Shown here: one piece after another, positions 53,711 through 62,244 of the stretch | How the letters are laid out: the number at the start of each line of letters is the position of its first letter | How positions within the stretch are numbered: the first letter of the stretch is position 1 | DNA from: Fundidesulfovibrio terrae | Lineage (GTDB): Bacteria > Desulfobacterota > Desulfovibrionia > Desulfovibrionales > Desulfovibrionaceae | Reading direction: 5' to 3' | Length of the DNA: 64,000 nucleotides | Assembly: GCF_022808915.1 (NCBI RefSeq) | Contig: NZ_JAKZFS010000007.1 | Span: 60,938 to 124,937, forward strand | Notes under the pieces: model-generated | Told to the model about the DNA's origin: nothing | The model's database searches: none | The model's input: only the letters and a program-made list of their open reading frames with translations | Translations under genes and position numbers: made by a program

Positions 53711-54589
53711 ATGCGCCTTGCGACCGCCATTCTTTTCATAGCATCCATTTTTCTCACGGCAAAATACGCCTCTTGTGCTGAAACATATGCTTTCTCCGTA
53801 CAATCTGACCAGCACCTTGAATTCGCCCGGGAGATATGTATCGAGGCATTGAAAACGTCTGGAGTGAATGCGGTCTGGAATCTTTTTCCGGTTGCTCCGG
53901 AAACACGCCTGAATGTCGAATTGCAGCAGGGGAACCTCAATCTTGCGTTCATCCCACCCAACAGTGAACGGCTCGAGATGGAAAAACAGGGAGCCGTCAA
54001 GGCCATACGGATTCCGCTTGAACGAGGCCTACTCGGATACAGGATATGCTTGGTGAAAGAGTCACGACGCGACATCCTAAAGGATGTCGCGTCACCTGAA
54101 GACCTTCGGAAATTCGTGGTGGGACAGGGAACCGGCTGGAGCGACGCCGACATCTACACGAAGCTGGGAATCCGGGTCGTGGCCGCACCGTTCGGAAACA
54201 CCTCTCATCCGCTGTTGGCGCTCTCCTCGGGGCATTTCGACATCCTGCCGCTGGGCGTCAGCGAGTACGAAAGGTTTCTCAGACAATTCACCGCCCATGG
54301 CGGCGCGGGCATCGTGGCCGACCGGCACCTGCTCATCCGGTATCCGTGGTACCGCTACATCTGGGTGTCGATGACCGCGCCCAACGGTGCTCTTCTCTGG
54401 GAAGCCCTGGACAAGGGACTCGCGCGAATCGTGGCCGACGGGACCTTCGAAAAGATCTACGAAAAATACCGGGGCAAGACCGGAATACCCTCCCTGGCCG
54501 GAAGAAGGATCATCGACCTGCCCAGCCCCTACGAGAGCATGGAGGACGTGGACCCCAGGTTCAGGCGTCTGATCATCCGGCCGCAATGA
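53711..54589 (+). CDS. Periplasmic substrate-binding-like protein
   Basis: 292 residues. The signal peptide (about 1-22, ends SCA) is followed by a bilobed binding-protein fold of the SBP_bac_3/phosphonate-binding type (ERGLLGYRICLVKES, EDLRKFVVGQGTGWSD, GHFDILPLGVSEYERF, GTFEKIYEKYRGKTGIP). No transporter genes are near it. The first ~350 bases are clearly richer in A/T than the rest and than neighbouring genes, suggesting a recombinant or recently acquired 5' part. A perfect 13-bp inverted repeat lies in the coding sequence at 54066-54093. Its 3' end overlaps pdxA tail-to-tail by 17 bases. Confidence 0.75.
   Translation: MRLATAILFIASIFLTAKYASCAETYAFSVQSDQHLEFAREICIEALKTSGVNAVWNLFPVAPETRLNVELQQGNLNLAFIPPNSERLEMEKQGAVKAIRIPLERGLLGYRICLVKESRRDILKDVASPEDLRKFVVGQGTGWSDADIYTKLGIRVVAAPFGNTSHPLLALSSGHFDILPLGVSEYERFLRQFTAHGGAGIVADRHLLIRYPWYRYIWVSMTAPNGALLWEALDKGLARIVADGTFEKIYEKYRGKTGIPSLAGRRIIDLPSPYESMEDVDPRFRRLIIRPQ
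54066..54093. repeat. Perfect 13-bp inverted repeat inside a CDS
   Basis: GACGCGACATCCT and its exact complement are separated by only AA. The sequence codes in frame for RRDILKDVAS, so it is part of the binding-protein gene. The hairpin would be very stable in RNA. Confidence 0.7.
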
Positions 54590-55631
54590 GCCGTCTGCCC
54601 AGTTCCAGGGCGGCCAGGAAGCTCCCCATGTCCGCCGTGTCCCGGCCCACGAGGTCGTAGCCCGTGCCGTGGTCCACGGAGGTGCGCACGAAGGGCAGGC
54701 CCAGGGTGACGTTGACGGCCTCCCCGAAGTGCACGAGCTTGAGCGGCGCGAGCCCCTGGTCGTGGTACATGGCCAGCACGGCCGGGAATTCGCCCTCGTA
54801 AGCACGCCGGAAAATGGTATCCGCCGGGAACGGCCCGGCGACTTCCAGCCCCAGCGACCGGGCCTGTTCCATGGCCGGTACGATGACCCGCCCCTCTTCG
54901 TCGCCGATTTTGCCCGATTCCCCAGCGTGGGGATTCAGGCCGCACACGGCCACCGGCCCGGGAAGGCCCAGGCGGCGCACGTGATTCACCGTCAGTTGCA
55001 GGCAGCGCAGCACCTTTTCGCGCGTGACCAGCTCCGGAACCAGCCTGAGCGGCGGATGCGTGGTGACCAGGCTCACCCTGAGTTTCGGCCCGCACAGGTG
55101 CATGCAAACCCCATCGCGCCCAACGCTTGCTCTTTCGGCCAGAAATTCCGTATGGCCGGGAAAATTGAACCCGGCCTCCTGGAGCCCGGCCTTGTTCAGC
55201 GGACAGGTGACGATCCCGCTCGCCTGGCCGTTCATGAGCAGGTCGCAAGCCAGGGACAGCGACAGCCCGGCGGCCAGCCCGCCCGAGGCCGAGAACTGTC
55301 CCGGCGCGGGAATGAACGATTCCAGCCCGGCCGGCTCCAGCAGGTGCATGCCCGGCTCCAGGCAGTCCAGCCCTGTGCCGGGACGTCCCTGGTCCGGGGC
55401 CGCGTCCGCTTCGTTGCGCCTGCCCGCGCCTTCTCCGGTGGCAAGCCCGTCGTCCAGCCGCTTCCAGGGCGTGCCTATGCCCAGGCGGCGGGCATGCACT
55501 TCCAGGGCGGCCTCCGGGCCGATCATGACCAAACTGTCGCTTATCACGGGATTCGCCGCCAACCAGCGGCAGACCAGTTCGGGGCCGAGCCCGTTGGGGT
55601 CGCCCAGGGTCAAAAGAATCGTCTGGCTCAT
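54573..55631 (-). CDS. pdxA: 4-hydroxythreonine-4-phosphate dehydrogenase
   Basis: A 352-residue NAD- and metal-dependent enzyme of pyridoxal phosphate synthesis. Visible: LTLGDPNGLGPEL at the start, GHTEFLAERA, CGLNPHAGESG, MYHDQGLAPLK and the LPFVRTSVDHGTGYDLVG end. It contains an insertion (about residues 65-105) rich in charged residues compared with E. coli PdxA. The start is MSQTILL; an upstream frame extending through a repeat module is rejected. It could be cotranscribed with glgB upstream. Confidence 0.92.
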   Translation of the reverse strand: MSQTILLTLGDPNGLGPELVCRWLAANPVISDSLVMIGPEAALEVHARRLGIGTPWKRLDDGLATGEGAGRRNEADAAPDQGRPGTGLDCLEPGMHLLEPAGLESFIPAPGQFSASGGLAAGLSLSLACDLLMNGQASGIVTCPLNKAGLQEAGFNFPGHTEFLAERASVGRDGVCMHLCGPKLRVSLVTTHPPLRLVPELVTREKVLRCLQLTVNHVRRLGLPGPVAVCGLNPHAGESGKIGDEEGRVIVPAMEQARSLGLEVAGPFPADTIFRRAYEGEFPAVLAMYHDQGLAPLKLVHFGEAVNVTLGLPFVRTSVDHGTGYDLVGRDTADMGSFLAALELGRRLIAAG

Positions 55632-55676
55632 GGGAACACGCAGCTCACGGATATCATTGCAAATTATATGGGATCT

Positions 55677-55709
55677 CAAAGGGAGGAACTCCCTTTGGCC
55701 GCCGGAGGC
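55677..55709 (-). repeat. GCCTCCGGCGGCCA intergenic module, copy C
   Basis: Downstream of the glgB stop on the minus strand, GCCTCCGGCGGCCAAAGGGA pairs with a nearby complement to form an 8-bp hairpin (CAAAGGGA/TCCCTTTG). About 19 bases are identical to copy B at 3498-3516, over 50 kb away. Confidence 0.6.
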
Positions 55710-55738
55710 ATCTTCCTCTTCCTGCCTTTCTTCCCCTG

Positions 55739-57637
55739 CTATTCGGCCTTCAAAAAGACCGCTCCAAGCGGCGGCAGGGTCAGCTCCACGAAATACGGCC
55801 ACAGGCCTATCTCGGCCTTGCGGGCGTGGACGCCCCCGGCGTTGCCCGCGCCGGAACCGCCGTACTCCATGGCGTCGGAATTGAAAACCTCCCGCCAGAA
55901 GCCTTCATGGCGCGAGCCCAGGCTGTAATGCCCGCGAACGACCGGGGTGAAGTTATACACGCACATGAGCTGCGAGCCGTCACGGGCCTTGCGCAGGAAG
56001 CTTATGACCGAGGACTGGTAGTCCGACAGGTCGATCCATTCGAAACCGCTCCACTCGTTGTCCAGTTCATGCAGGGCGGCCTCGGAACGGTACAAGGCGT
56101 TCAGGTCCGCAAGCGTCCGGGCGAGGCCCTGGTGGGCGGGGAACTCCGTGAGCGCCCAGTCCAGTGGTTCGCGGCTGGACCACTCGCGCCACTGGCCGAA
56201 CTCCCCCCCCATGAACAGGAGCTTCTTGCCGGGGTGGGCCCACATGTAGCTCAAAAAGCAGCGCATGTTGGCGAACTTCTGCCAGTCGTCGCCGGGCATT
56301 TTGGAAAGGAGCGCCCCCTTTCCGTGCGTCACCTCGTCGTGGGACATGGGCAGGATGAAGTTCTCGTGGAAGGCGTAGAGCATGGAGAAGGTCAGGTTGT
56401 TCTGGTGGTAGGCCCGAAACACCGGGTCCTTGGAGAAATACCCCAGGGTGTCGTTCATCCAGCCCATGTTCCACTTGAAGGAGAAGCCGAGGCCTCCCGC
56501 GTAGACCGGACGCGACACCCCGGGCCAGGCCGTGGACTCCTCTGCGGCCATGACAGCGCCGGGGTAGCGCTTGTGCACGATGGTGTTGAGCTCGCGCAGG
56601 AAGGCGATGGCCTCCAGGTTCTCCTTGCCGCCGTGGACGTTGGGCGTCCACTGGCCTTCCTCGCGGGAGTAGTCCAGGTAGAGCATGCTGGCCACGGCGT
56701 CGATGCGCAGGCCGTCCAGGTGGAACTCCTCCAGCCAGTACAGGGCGTTGGTCAGCAGGAAATTGCGTACCTCGTGGCGGGAGTAGTTGAAGACGAAGGT
56801 GCCCCAGTCGGGGTGTTCGCCCTGGCGGGGGTCGGCGTGCTCGTAGAGGGCGGTGCCGTCGAAGCGCCCCAATCCCCAGGCGTCCTTGGGGAAGTGTCCG
56901 GGAACCCAGTCCAGCAACACGGCGATGCCGGCCTGGTGGCAGCGGTCCACGAAGTATTTGAAGTCCTCGGGGGAGCCGAAGCGCGAAGTGGGGGCGAAGT
57001 AGTGGCCGGTCTGGTAGCCCCAGGATTCGTCCAGGGGATGTTCGGCCACGGGCATGAGCTGGATGTGGGTGAAGCCGAGGTTCGCCACGTAGGGGATGAG
57101 CTGGTCGGCCAGATCGTGGTAGGAGAGGAAGTCGCCGTAATAGGGGCCTTTCCAGCGCCAGGAGCCCAGGTGGACCTCGTAGACGCTCACGGGCTTGTCC
57201 AGGGGCAGGCCCTGCTCGGCCCGGTGGCGCATCCACCCGGCGTCGCCCCATTGGTATCCGCCCAAGCCCCAGGCCACTGCGGCGGTGCCGGGGCGCATCT
57301 CGGCGTAGAGGGCGTAGGGGTCGGTCTTGATGTGGACATGGCCGTCCCGGCCGCGCACGGCGAACTTGTAGAGCTGCCCGCGCTTAACGTCCGGAACGAA
57401 TCCGGCCCAGATGCCGGAGACCCCCACCGGGTGCAGGTGGTCGGCGCCGAAATGCCAGCCGTTGCAGTCGCCGATCACGCAGACCGCGTCGGCGTTGGGA
57501 GCCCACACGGCGAAGCGGAAGCCCCCCTGGCCATCCATCTCGTGGGGATGGGCGCCGAGGATGCGGTAGATGTCCCAGTGCTCGCCCCGTCCGAAGAGGT
57601 AGAGGTCGAATGGGGGGATGTCGACGGGCGCGCTCAG
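55739..57637 (-). CDS. glgB: 1,4-alpha-glucan branching enzyme, non-AUG start
   Basis: About 632 residues. An N-terminal CBM48 is followed by the GH13 branching-enzyme barrel, with DGLRIDAV (nucleophile Asp), AAEESTAWPGV (acid/base Glu) and MSHDEVTHGKG. It adds alpha-1,6 branches to glycogen. The first ATG (57538) would cut off the conserved FDLYLFGRGEHWDIYRILGA segment, which is coded just upstream in the same frame. That frame has no ATG, GTG or TTG before the stop at 57668. A CTG at 57637 has GGAG 6 bases ahead and is my choice; an ATT at 57661, overlapping the previous stop, is the alternative. Confidence 0.88.
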   Translation of the reverse strand: MSAPVDIPPFDLYLFGRGEHWDIYRILGAHPHEMDGQGGFRFAVWAPNADAVCVIGDCNGWHFGADHLHPVGVSGIWAGFVPDVKRGQLYKFAVRGRDGHVHIKTDPYALYAEMRPGTAAVAWGLGGYQWGDAGWMRHRAEQGLPLDKPVSVYEVHLGSWRWKGPYYGDFLSYHDLADQLIPYVANLGFTHIQLMPVAEHPLDESWGYQTGHYFAPTSRFGSPEDFKYFVDRCHQAGIAVLLDWVPGHFPKDAWGLGRFDGTALYEHADPRQGEHPDWGTFVFNYSRHEVRNFLLTNALYWLEEFHLDGLRIDAVASMLYLDYSREEGQWTPNVHGGKENLEAIAFLRELNTIVHKRYPGAVMAAEESTAWPGVSRPVYAGGLGFSFKWNMGWMNDTLGYFSKDPVFRAYHQNNLTFSMLYAFHENFILPMSHDEVTHGKGALLSKMPGDDWQKFANMRCFLSYMWAHPGKKLLFMGGEFGQWREWSSREPLDWALTEFPAHQGLARTLADLNALYRSEAALHELDNEWSGFEWIDLSDYQSSVISFLRKARDGSQLMCVYNFTPVVRGHYSLGSRHEGFWREVFNSDAMEYGGSGAGNAGGVHARKAEIGLWPYFVELTLPPLGAVFLKAE

Positions 57638-57656
57638 GGGATGCTCCGGCGCGGGC

Positions 57657-57851
57657 TCAATTGGACTTCATGGCGATCTTGAGGCAGTCCTCGCGGAACA
57701 TGCAGTCGCCCTGGTCGCAGTGCCCGGCGTCGGCCTTGGCGAAGCAGTCGAAATTGCCCTCGGTCATCTGGATCATCCTCACGGCGTCGACCTTGGTCAT
57801 GTTGCCGATCTTGGCGCCCTTTTCCCTGGCCATCTGACGAATCTGCTGCAT
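57657..57851 (-). CDS. Small SAP-like, Cys-rich protein in glycogen cluster
   Basis: 64 residues. The N-terminal half resembles a SAP/Rho-N helix-hairpin (IRQMAREKGAKIGNMTKVDAV), and the second half carries a compact Cys pattern (FDCF, HCDQGDCMFREDC). The same architecture is common in small Desulfovibrio proteins of unknown role. GGGAGG precedes the ATG. It is sandwiched between glgA and glgB on the same strand, 23 bases after the glgA stop and overlapping the candidate glgB start. A nucleic-acid-binding or metal-binding role is possible. Confidence 0.7.
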   Translation of the reverse strand: MQQIRQMAREKGAKIGNMTKVDAVRMIQMTEGNFDCFAKADAGHCDQGDCMFREDCLKIAMKSN

Positions 57852-57874
57852 GTTCACGGTGTCCTCCCGGTGGT

Positions 57875-59332
57875 TTACACGTCGATGCCAAGCTCCCTGT
57901 ATACTTCGAGATACCGGGCTGCGGAACGCTCCCAGGAGAAGTCCGCGAGCATGGCCCGGTGCATGATCCTCTTCCATTCGTCGGGGCGGTCGAAGACGTC
58001 CACCGCCTGCCGGATGCTGTCCAGGAACGACTCGCCCGTGGCTTCGGGGAAGGTGAAGCCGGTGGCCTCGGGGTGGGGATAGGGCACGATGGTGTCCGTG
58101 AGGCCGCCCAGGTTGGTGGCCACGGGCGGGGTGCCGAAGCGCAGGGCGTAGATCTGGGTGAGGCCGCAGGGCTCGTACCGCGAAGGCATGAGGAAGATGT
58201 CCGAGGCGGCCTGGATGCGGTGCGCCAGGTCCTCGGTGTAGCCGATGCGCACGGCGAGCCTGCCCGGATAGTTCTCCATGAGTTCCATGAGCTGGGCCTC
58301 GAACTCCAGGTTGCCCTCGCCCAGCACCACCACTCCCAGGTCCATCTTCATGAGCCTGGGCAGGATGTCGATGAGCAGGTCGATGCCCTTCTGCCTGCGC
58401 AGGCGGCCGATGAAGCCGAGCACGGGCCGGTCGCCGAGCCTGGGGTCCAGGTCCAGCTCGTCGAGCAGGCTTTCCTTGCAGTTGGCCTTCTTCTCGAAAT
58501 CGTCGGGCGTGTAGGTGCAGGGCAGGTAGCGGTCGTTGCTGGGGTCCCAGACGTTGTAATCGGCCCCGTTCAGGATACCGCGCAGGTGGGCGCGCCGCTT
58601 GGAGAGGATGCCCTCCAGGCCGCAGCCGAACTCGGGGGTGAGTATCTCGCGGGCGTAGGTGGGGCTCACGGTGGTCACCAGATCGGAATAGGCGATGCCT
58701 GCCTTGAGCAGGTTGAAGTCGCCCCAGAACTCCACGCCGTCCATGCCCCAGGCCTCGGCGGGCAGGCCGCAATCATCGAAAAGCCTGGAGGCGAAGCGCC
58801 CCTGGAAGGCCAGGTTGTGGATGGTGAGCATGGTCTTGGTGTCGCGCCAAAAGGGATCGATGCGCCGCCAGAAGTGCATGTAGGCGGGCACGAGGCCGGC
58901 CTGCCAATCATGGACGTGGATCAACCTGGGGGCCACGTCCATGCGGCGGCTCCATTCCAGGCAGGCGCGGCAGAAGAAAATGAACCGCTCGCAGTTGTCG
59001 AAATAGTCGCCTTCGTGGGTGTTGTAGTAGAAGCGCCGGTCGAAGTATTCGCCGCGCTGGATGAAGTACACCGGCAGGCCGTGGTAGTCGGCCATGTAGA
59101 TTTCGGCGGTGATGGGCGCCCAGGGGTAGCCCACCGGGCAGCGCGAGGACAGAAGGCGCAGCTTGAATTCGCCCGTGCTCAGGCGTCCGTAGAAGGGAGT
59201 TATCACGGCCACGTCCACGCCCATTCGGCGAAGCGTCAACGGCATCGCCCCCAGGACGTCGCCCAGGCCGCCCGTCTTGGAAAACGGGTATATTTCCGAG
59301 GCGATGAAGACAACCTTATGATGAAATGGCAT
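57875..59332 (-). CDS. glgA: Glycogen synthase
   Basis: A 485-residue GT5 ADP-glucose (or UDP-glucose) glycogen synthase. Visible: [63 protein letters not shown] and [23 protein letters not shown]. The start is [17 protein letters not shown] with GGGGAG upstream; an ATG 8 codons earlier is less likely. It is the first gene of the minus-strand glgA-small gene-glgB run. No glgC or glgP is in the window. Confidence 0.93.
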   Translation of the reverse strand: MPFHHKVVFIASEIYPFSKTGGLGDVLGAMPLTLRRMGVDVAVITPFYGRLSTGEFKLRLLSSRCPVGYPWAPITAEIYMADYHGLPVYFIQRGEYFDRRFYYNTHEGDYFDNCERFIFFCRACLEWSRRMDVAPRLIHVHDWQAGLVPAYMHFWRRIDPFWRDTKTMLTIHNLAFQGRFASRLFDDCGLPAEAWGMDGVEFWGDFNLLKAGIAYSDLVTTVSPTYAREILTPEFGCGLEGILSKRRAHLRGILNGADYNVWDPSNDRYLPCTYTPDDFEKKANCKESLLDELDLDPRLGDRPVLGFIGRLRRQKGIDLLIDILPRLMKMDLGVVVLGEGNLEFEAQLMELMENYPGRLAVRIGYTEDLAHRIQAASDIFLMPSRYEPCGLTQIYALRFGTPPVATNLGGLTDTIVPYPHPEATGFTFPEATGESFLDSIRQAVDVFDRPDEWKRIMHRAMLADFSWERSAARYLEVYRELGIDV

Positions 59333-59408
59333 CCGTCTCCCCATCCGGCCGATCATGGGCGCCTAGCACGAAACTGCGACGGCAGGCGTTACGATCAGGT
59401 GAAATGCC

Positions 59409-59897
59409 TTACTTATTCGTACTCCCGTAAACTCCGTTGAGGCGCGTGAAGCGGCGCGCGTAGTCGGCCAGGATCACCGCATGATCGAACACCAGCGGCT
59501 GCGGCAACCGGTCCAGCGGGAAGACGGCGGCGTTCACGGCGTCGTCCCCGGCCCCGAGGCGGGACATGTCCAGGGGCTGGGCGGTGAACACCACGCTCAT
59601 GGTGTGCTTGCGCTCGTCGCGCTTGGGATCGGAATAGACTCCGTGCAGCCCGGTCAGTTCCACCGTAAGCCCAGTTTCCTCCAAGGCTTCGCGCACGGCC
59701 GCGTTCTCCACCGTCTCGCCGTAGTCCACGAACCCTCCGGGCAGCGCCCAGCCAAACGGCGTGTTGCGCCGCTCGATGAGCACCACCCGCCGCCCGGGGC
59801 AGGCGATGATGATGTCCACCGTGGGGGTGGGGTTGCGGAATGTCTGCAGCGGCTTGCCGCAGCATTCGCAGACGGGGGCGTCCTGTGTGTTTTCCAT
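59409..59897 (-). CDS. Nudix hydrolase with N-terminal zinc-ribbon-like motif
   Basis: 162 residues. Two closely spaced Cys (CECCGK, about 9-13) precede a Nudix domain with a complete box (GGFVDYGETVENAAVREALEETGL, about 53-76). Members remove nucleoside diphosphate-linked groups; this type resembles ADP-ribose or NADH pyrophosphatase-like housekeeping enzymes. The longer upstream open frame is antisense to the GT9 gene and is rejected. It is divergent from the GT9 gene; the ~100-base gap holds both promoters. Confidence 0.88.
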   Translation of the reverse strand: MENTQDAPVCECCGKPLQTFRNPTPTVDIIIACPGRRVVLIERRNTPFGWALPGGFVDYGETVENAAVREALEETGLTVELTGLHGVYSDPKRDERKHTMSVVFTAQPLDMSRLGAGDDAVNAAVFPLDRLPQPLVFDHAVILADYARRFTRLNGVYGSTNK

Positions 59898-59999
59898 GTT
59901 CGGATATGGCGCATATCCCCCGTAAGCGAGAAAAGGAGCGCCATGACAAGGTGTTGGGGGGTTTACACCCTGGCTGGCCCAGTGCAAAGAGGCGACAGA

Positions 60000-60962
60000 A
60001 TGAAATCTATACCTACATGCCCCCTCCCTGACAAGGTTATTCTCATTCATCACGGAGCATTGGGGGACTTCCTTTGTGCGTGGCCCCAGGCCCTGGCCGT
60101 GAGCCGAGCCTGGACCGGGGCCGAACTCGTTTTCTCGGGCGGGGGGGAAAAGATGCGCTGGCTTGCGCCGCTCGGATACGCCCCATGCCCGCCGGCGCTT
60201 GAACGGGCGCTCGAACGCTCCCTGGGGGCCCGGCGGTGGCCGGAGGAATTGGCGGGCTGGCGGATGCTGCGCTTCGCCATCAACCGCGCCCCGGCCCTGC
60301 CGCCCGGACCGCAGTGCAGCGTGCTCAAGGCCCTGCCTGGTCCGGACTCGCATCTGCATGTGCGCCGCGCCTACGAGCGCGCCCTGGCCGGGTTGGGCGT
60401 GCCCACGCCCGGGGGCTGGCTGGAGGAATTCCGGTGCCTGTTCGCCGGGGAGCGCGCCCCCGGGGACACCGTGCTGCTCTTCCCCGGCGCGGGCCATCCT
60501 CTCAAGCAGTGGCCCCTGGTTCAATTTTTTCAACTGGCCAAAGCCTTGGAGGAACGCGCGATCGAACCGGTGTTCGTGCTCGGCCCGGCAGAACTGGAGC
60601 GCGGCCTCATCCCGGAAGGCCACGCCTGGACGGCCCCCCAAAGCCTGGAGGAACTGGAGCGCTTGCTGCTTCAAGCCTTGGCCGTGGTGGGAGGCGACAC
60701 CGGCCCCATGCACCTGGCAGGGATGCTCGGCGTGCCCGGGGTTTCGCTTTTCGGCCCCACCAGCTTCGCCCAATGGGGGCCGGTGGGCATGCGCGAGGCG
60801 AGCCTTGGCCTGCCCTGCTCGCCGTGCACGGCCACCTGCGCGGACCTGCGTTGCGACAGGCCGCGCTGCCTGGAGGACATCACGCCGGAGAGGGTGCTTG
60901 AGGAACTGGGGAGGGCTGTGGCTTCAACGCAAAATCGGCTTTCAAGGCCCTGGTTTCCTTGA
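60000..60962 (+). CDS. Glycosyltransferase family 9 (heptosyltransferase-like)
   Basis: 320 residues. An N-terminal HHGALGDFLCAWPQ nucleotide-sugar loop, LLFPGAGHPLKQWPL, and the C-terminal GGDTGPMHLAGMLGVPGVSLFGPT signature of GT9 enzymes, which add heptose from ADP-heptose to LPS. A Cys-rich segment (CSPCTATCADLRCDRPRC) follows, as in many heptosyltransferases. The last ~11 residues (QNRLSRPWFP) are encoded by a 96-bp sequence duplicated 400 bases downstream, so its natural C-terminus may have been replaced. It could share a pathway with gmhB. Confidence 0.88.
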   Translation: MKSIPTCPLPDKVILIHHGALGDFLCAWPQALAVSRAWTGAELVFSGGGEKMRWLAPLGYAPCPPALERALERSLGARRWPEELAGWRMLRFAINRAPALPPGPQCSVLKALPGPDSHLHVRRAYERALAGLGVPTPGGWLEEFRCLFAGERAPGDTVLLFPGAGHPLKQWPLVQFFQLAKALEERAIEPVFVLGPAELERGLIPEGHAWTAPQSLEELERLLLQALAVVGGDTGPMHLAGMLGVPGVSLFGPTSFAQWGPVGMREASLGLPCSPCTATCADLRCDRPRCLEDITPERVLEELGRAVASTQNRLSRPWFP

Positions 60963-61024
60963 AAGCCGACTTTGACAAAAGGAGGAAGGATAAATTCTAT
61001 TTAGCAAGGACCGGACCAACGCGC
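60929..61024 (+). repeat. 96-bp direct repeat, copy 1
   Basis: This overlaps the 3' end of the GT9 gene. The unit begins with a strong hairpin (TCGGCTTTCAAGG with CCTTGAAAGCCGA around 9 bases) and continues with an AAAAGGAGGAAGGAT stretch and AATTCTATTTAGC. It differs from copy 2 at only two positions (A/G each). Weaker similarity continues for about 150 bases beyond both copies, ending in a run like AAAACTTTTAC. Confidence 0.85.
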
Positions 61025-61336
61025 CAAACCCCACCAGTATTATCGCAACATATTAAATATGTTTACATTATTTTTCAGTTCTCGCCTCATGCCCATCCCG
61101 AACCAGTAAAGATTCTTGAACGCGGGCTTCACCGCCCTGCCCCGGCTCCCGTTTCCGGTTAAAGAACTTTTACCATTGCCGCCCCTTTGGAGCTGTGCGT
61201 TTCTCGCTCATCACGCGAAAGACCGTTGACCTCGCCGACGAGGCCCCTCAGCCCTGCATTGCGACGGAGCGCCTCCTCTGGTGAGGATCAGCCCGAAGCA
61301 AAGGCGTTGGGAACAAGAAATGGGGGTGGCTAGAAT
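61025..61336. other. Non-coding spacer between the 96-bp repeats
   Basis: AT-rich to position ~61090, then GC-rich. Its first ~150 bases are a diverged counterpart of the sequence after copy 2 (61433-61585). No ORF, tRNA or CRISPR-like repetition is seen; 61174-61336 shows nothing I can name. Confidence 0.5.
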
Positions 61337-61432
61337 GCAAAATCGGCTTTCAAGGCCCTGGTTTCCTTGAAAGCCGACTTTGACAAAAGGAGGAAGGATG
61401 AATTCTATTTAGCAAGGACCGGGCCAACGCGC
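61337..61432 (+). repeat. 96-bp direct repeat, copy 2
   Basis: The second copy of the unit at 60929-61024, with two base differences. It ends about 150 bases before the stop of the convergent Sua5-type gene. Confidence 0.85.
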
Positions 61433-61578
61433 GCGACAGCTCAATATTTTCTGCAATACACTGAAATAACAAATTTTATTCCTGATATGCACCGGCCGCA
61501 GCGCCCTACAAACCGTAAAAAAACTTGAACGCCCCGGCCTGCCCCCCGCCCCGGCCCCCATTGGCGGTAAAAAAACTT

Positions 61579-62244
61579 TTACGCCTCCTCCACCAGCCGG
61601 ACCCCGGCCTGCACGAGCGTCTCCACCGGCACCGCCCCGGCCCGGTACATCACCGCTTCCCGGCCCTTCAAGGGGCGCAGCACCGTGGACGCCTGACCGC
61701 CTGCCGGAGACGGGTCGCCGGCCAGGACGTAATCCGCTCCCAGGCACACCGCCGGGCTCAAGTCGCCCAGGTCGTTCACGGCCGGGTCGCCGCTGACGTT
61801 GGCGCTGGTGGCCGCCAGGGGAGTCCCCACGGCCAGGCACAGCTGCCGCGCCTGCGGATGCGGCGTCAGGCGCACCGAAACGCAGCCCCGGGCGTCCAGA
61901 AGTTGCGGGGGAAGGTCCTTGCGCGCCGGAACGATGATGGAAAGAGAACCCGGCCAGAAGCGATCCATGAGCTCCCGGGCCAGGTCCAGCCCGGGCCAGC
62001 GTTCGGCATCCTCGTCCAGCACCTGCGCAAGCTGATCCATGTCGCCTATTATCACCGGCAGGGGCTTTGACCTGGGCCTGCCCTTGATGGCATTGACCCG
62101 TTCCAGGGCCTTGGCGCTTCCCACCGAGGCCCCCAGGGCGTAGAAGGTCTCCGTGGGGTAGACGATGCACCCGCCCCCCATGAGCGTCCTGGCCGCGCGG
62201 CCGAGCGCCGTTTCCGGGGCATCACCAACATTCTGGACCGTCAT
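61579..62244 (-). CDS. L-threonylcarbamoyladenylate synthase, Sua5/YrdC type
   Basis: 221 residues matching the YrdC/Sua5/YciO fold that makes threonylcarbamoyl-AMP for t6A37 of tRNAs. Visible: GCIVYPTETFYALGA, the KGRPRSKPLPVII motif, FWPGSLSIIVPA, VSVRLTPHP and the TSANVSGDPAVNDL loop. It has no Sua5 C-terminal domain; the length is like YrdC with a small extension. Its ATG overlaps, on the opposite strand, the start codon of the GT2 gene (CATG). Confidence 0.9.
   Translation of the reverse strand: MTVQNVGDAPETALGRAARTLMGGGCIVYPTETFYALGASVGSAKALERVNAIKGRPRSKPLPVIIGDMDQLAQVLDEDAERWPGLDLARELMDRFWPGSLSIIVPARKDLPPQLLDARGCVSVRLTPHPQARQLCLAVGTPLAATSANVSGDPAVNDLGDLSPAVCLGADYVLAGDPSPAGGQASTVLRPLKGREAVMYRAGAVPVETLVQAGVRLVEEA

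Noticed and set aside
54066..54093. Two element ends head to head (remnant of the 29911 element)
   Set aside because: Only TGTCGCGTC is shared and the orientation is inverted relative to the element; the sequence codes in frame, so kinship is not supported.
55826..57682. 618-codon plus-strand frame
   Set aside because: Antisense shadow of glgB; Val/Gly/His-rich composition typical of such shadows.
59898..60773. N-terminal extension of the Nudix protein to 454 residues
   Set aside because: The extra part is antisense to the GT9 gene; the Nudix protein begins at the ATG 59897.
60929..61432. Possible CRISPR array
   Set aside because: Only two copies of a 96-base unit with a 312-base spacer; no short regular repeats and no cas genes.
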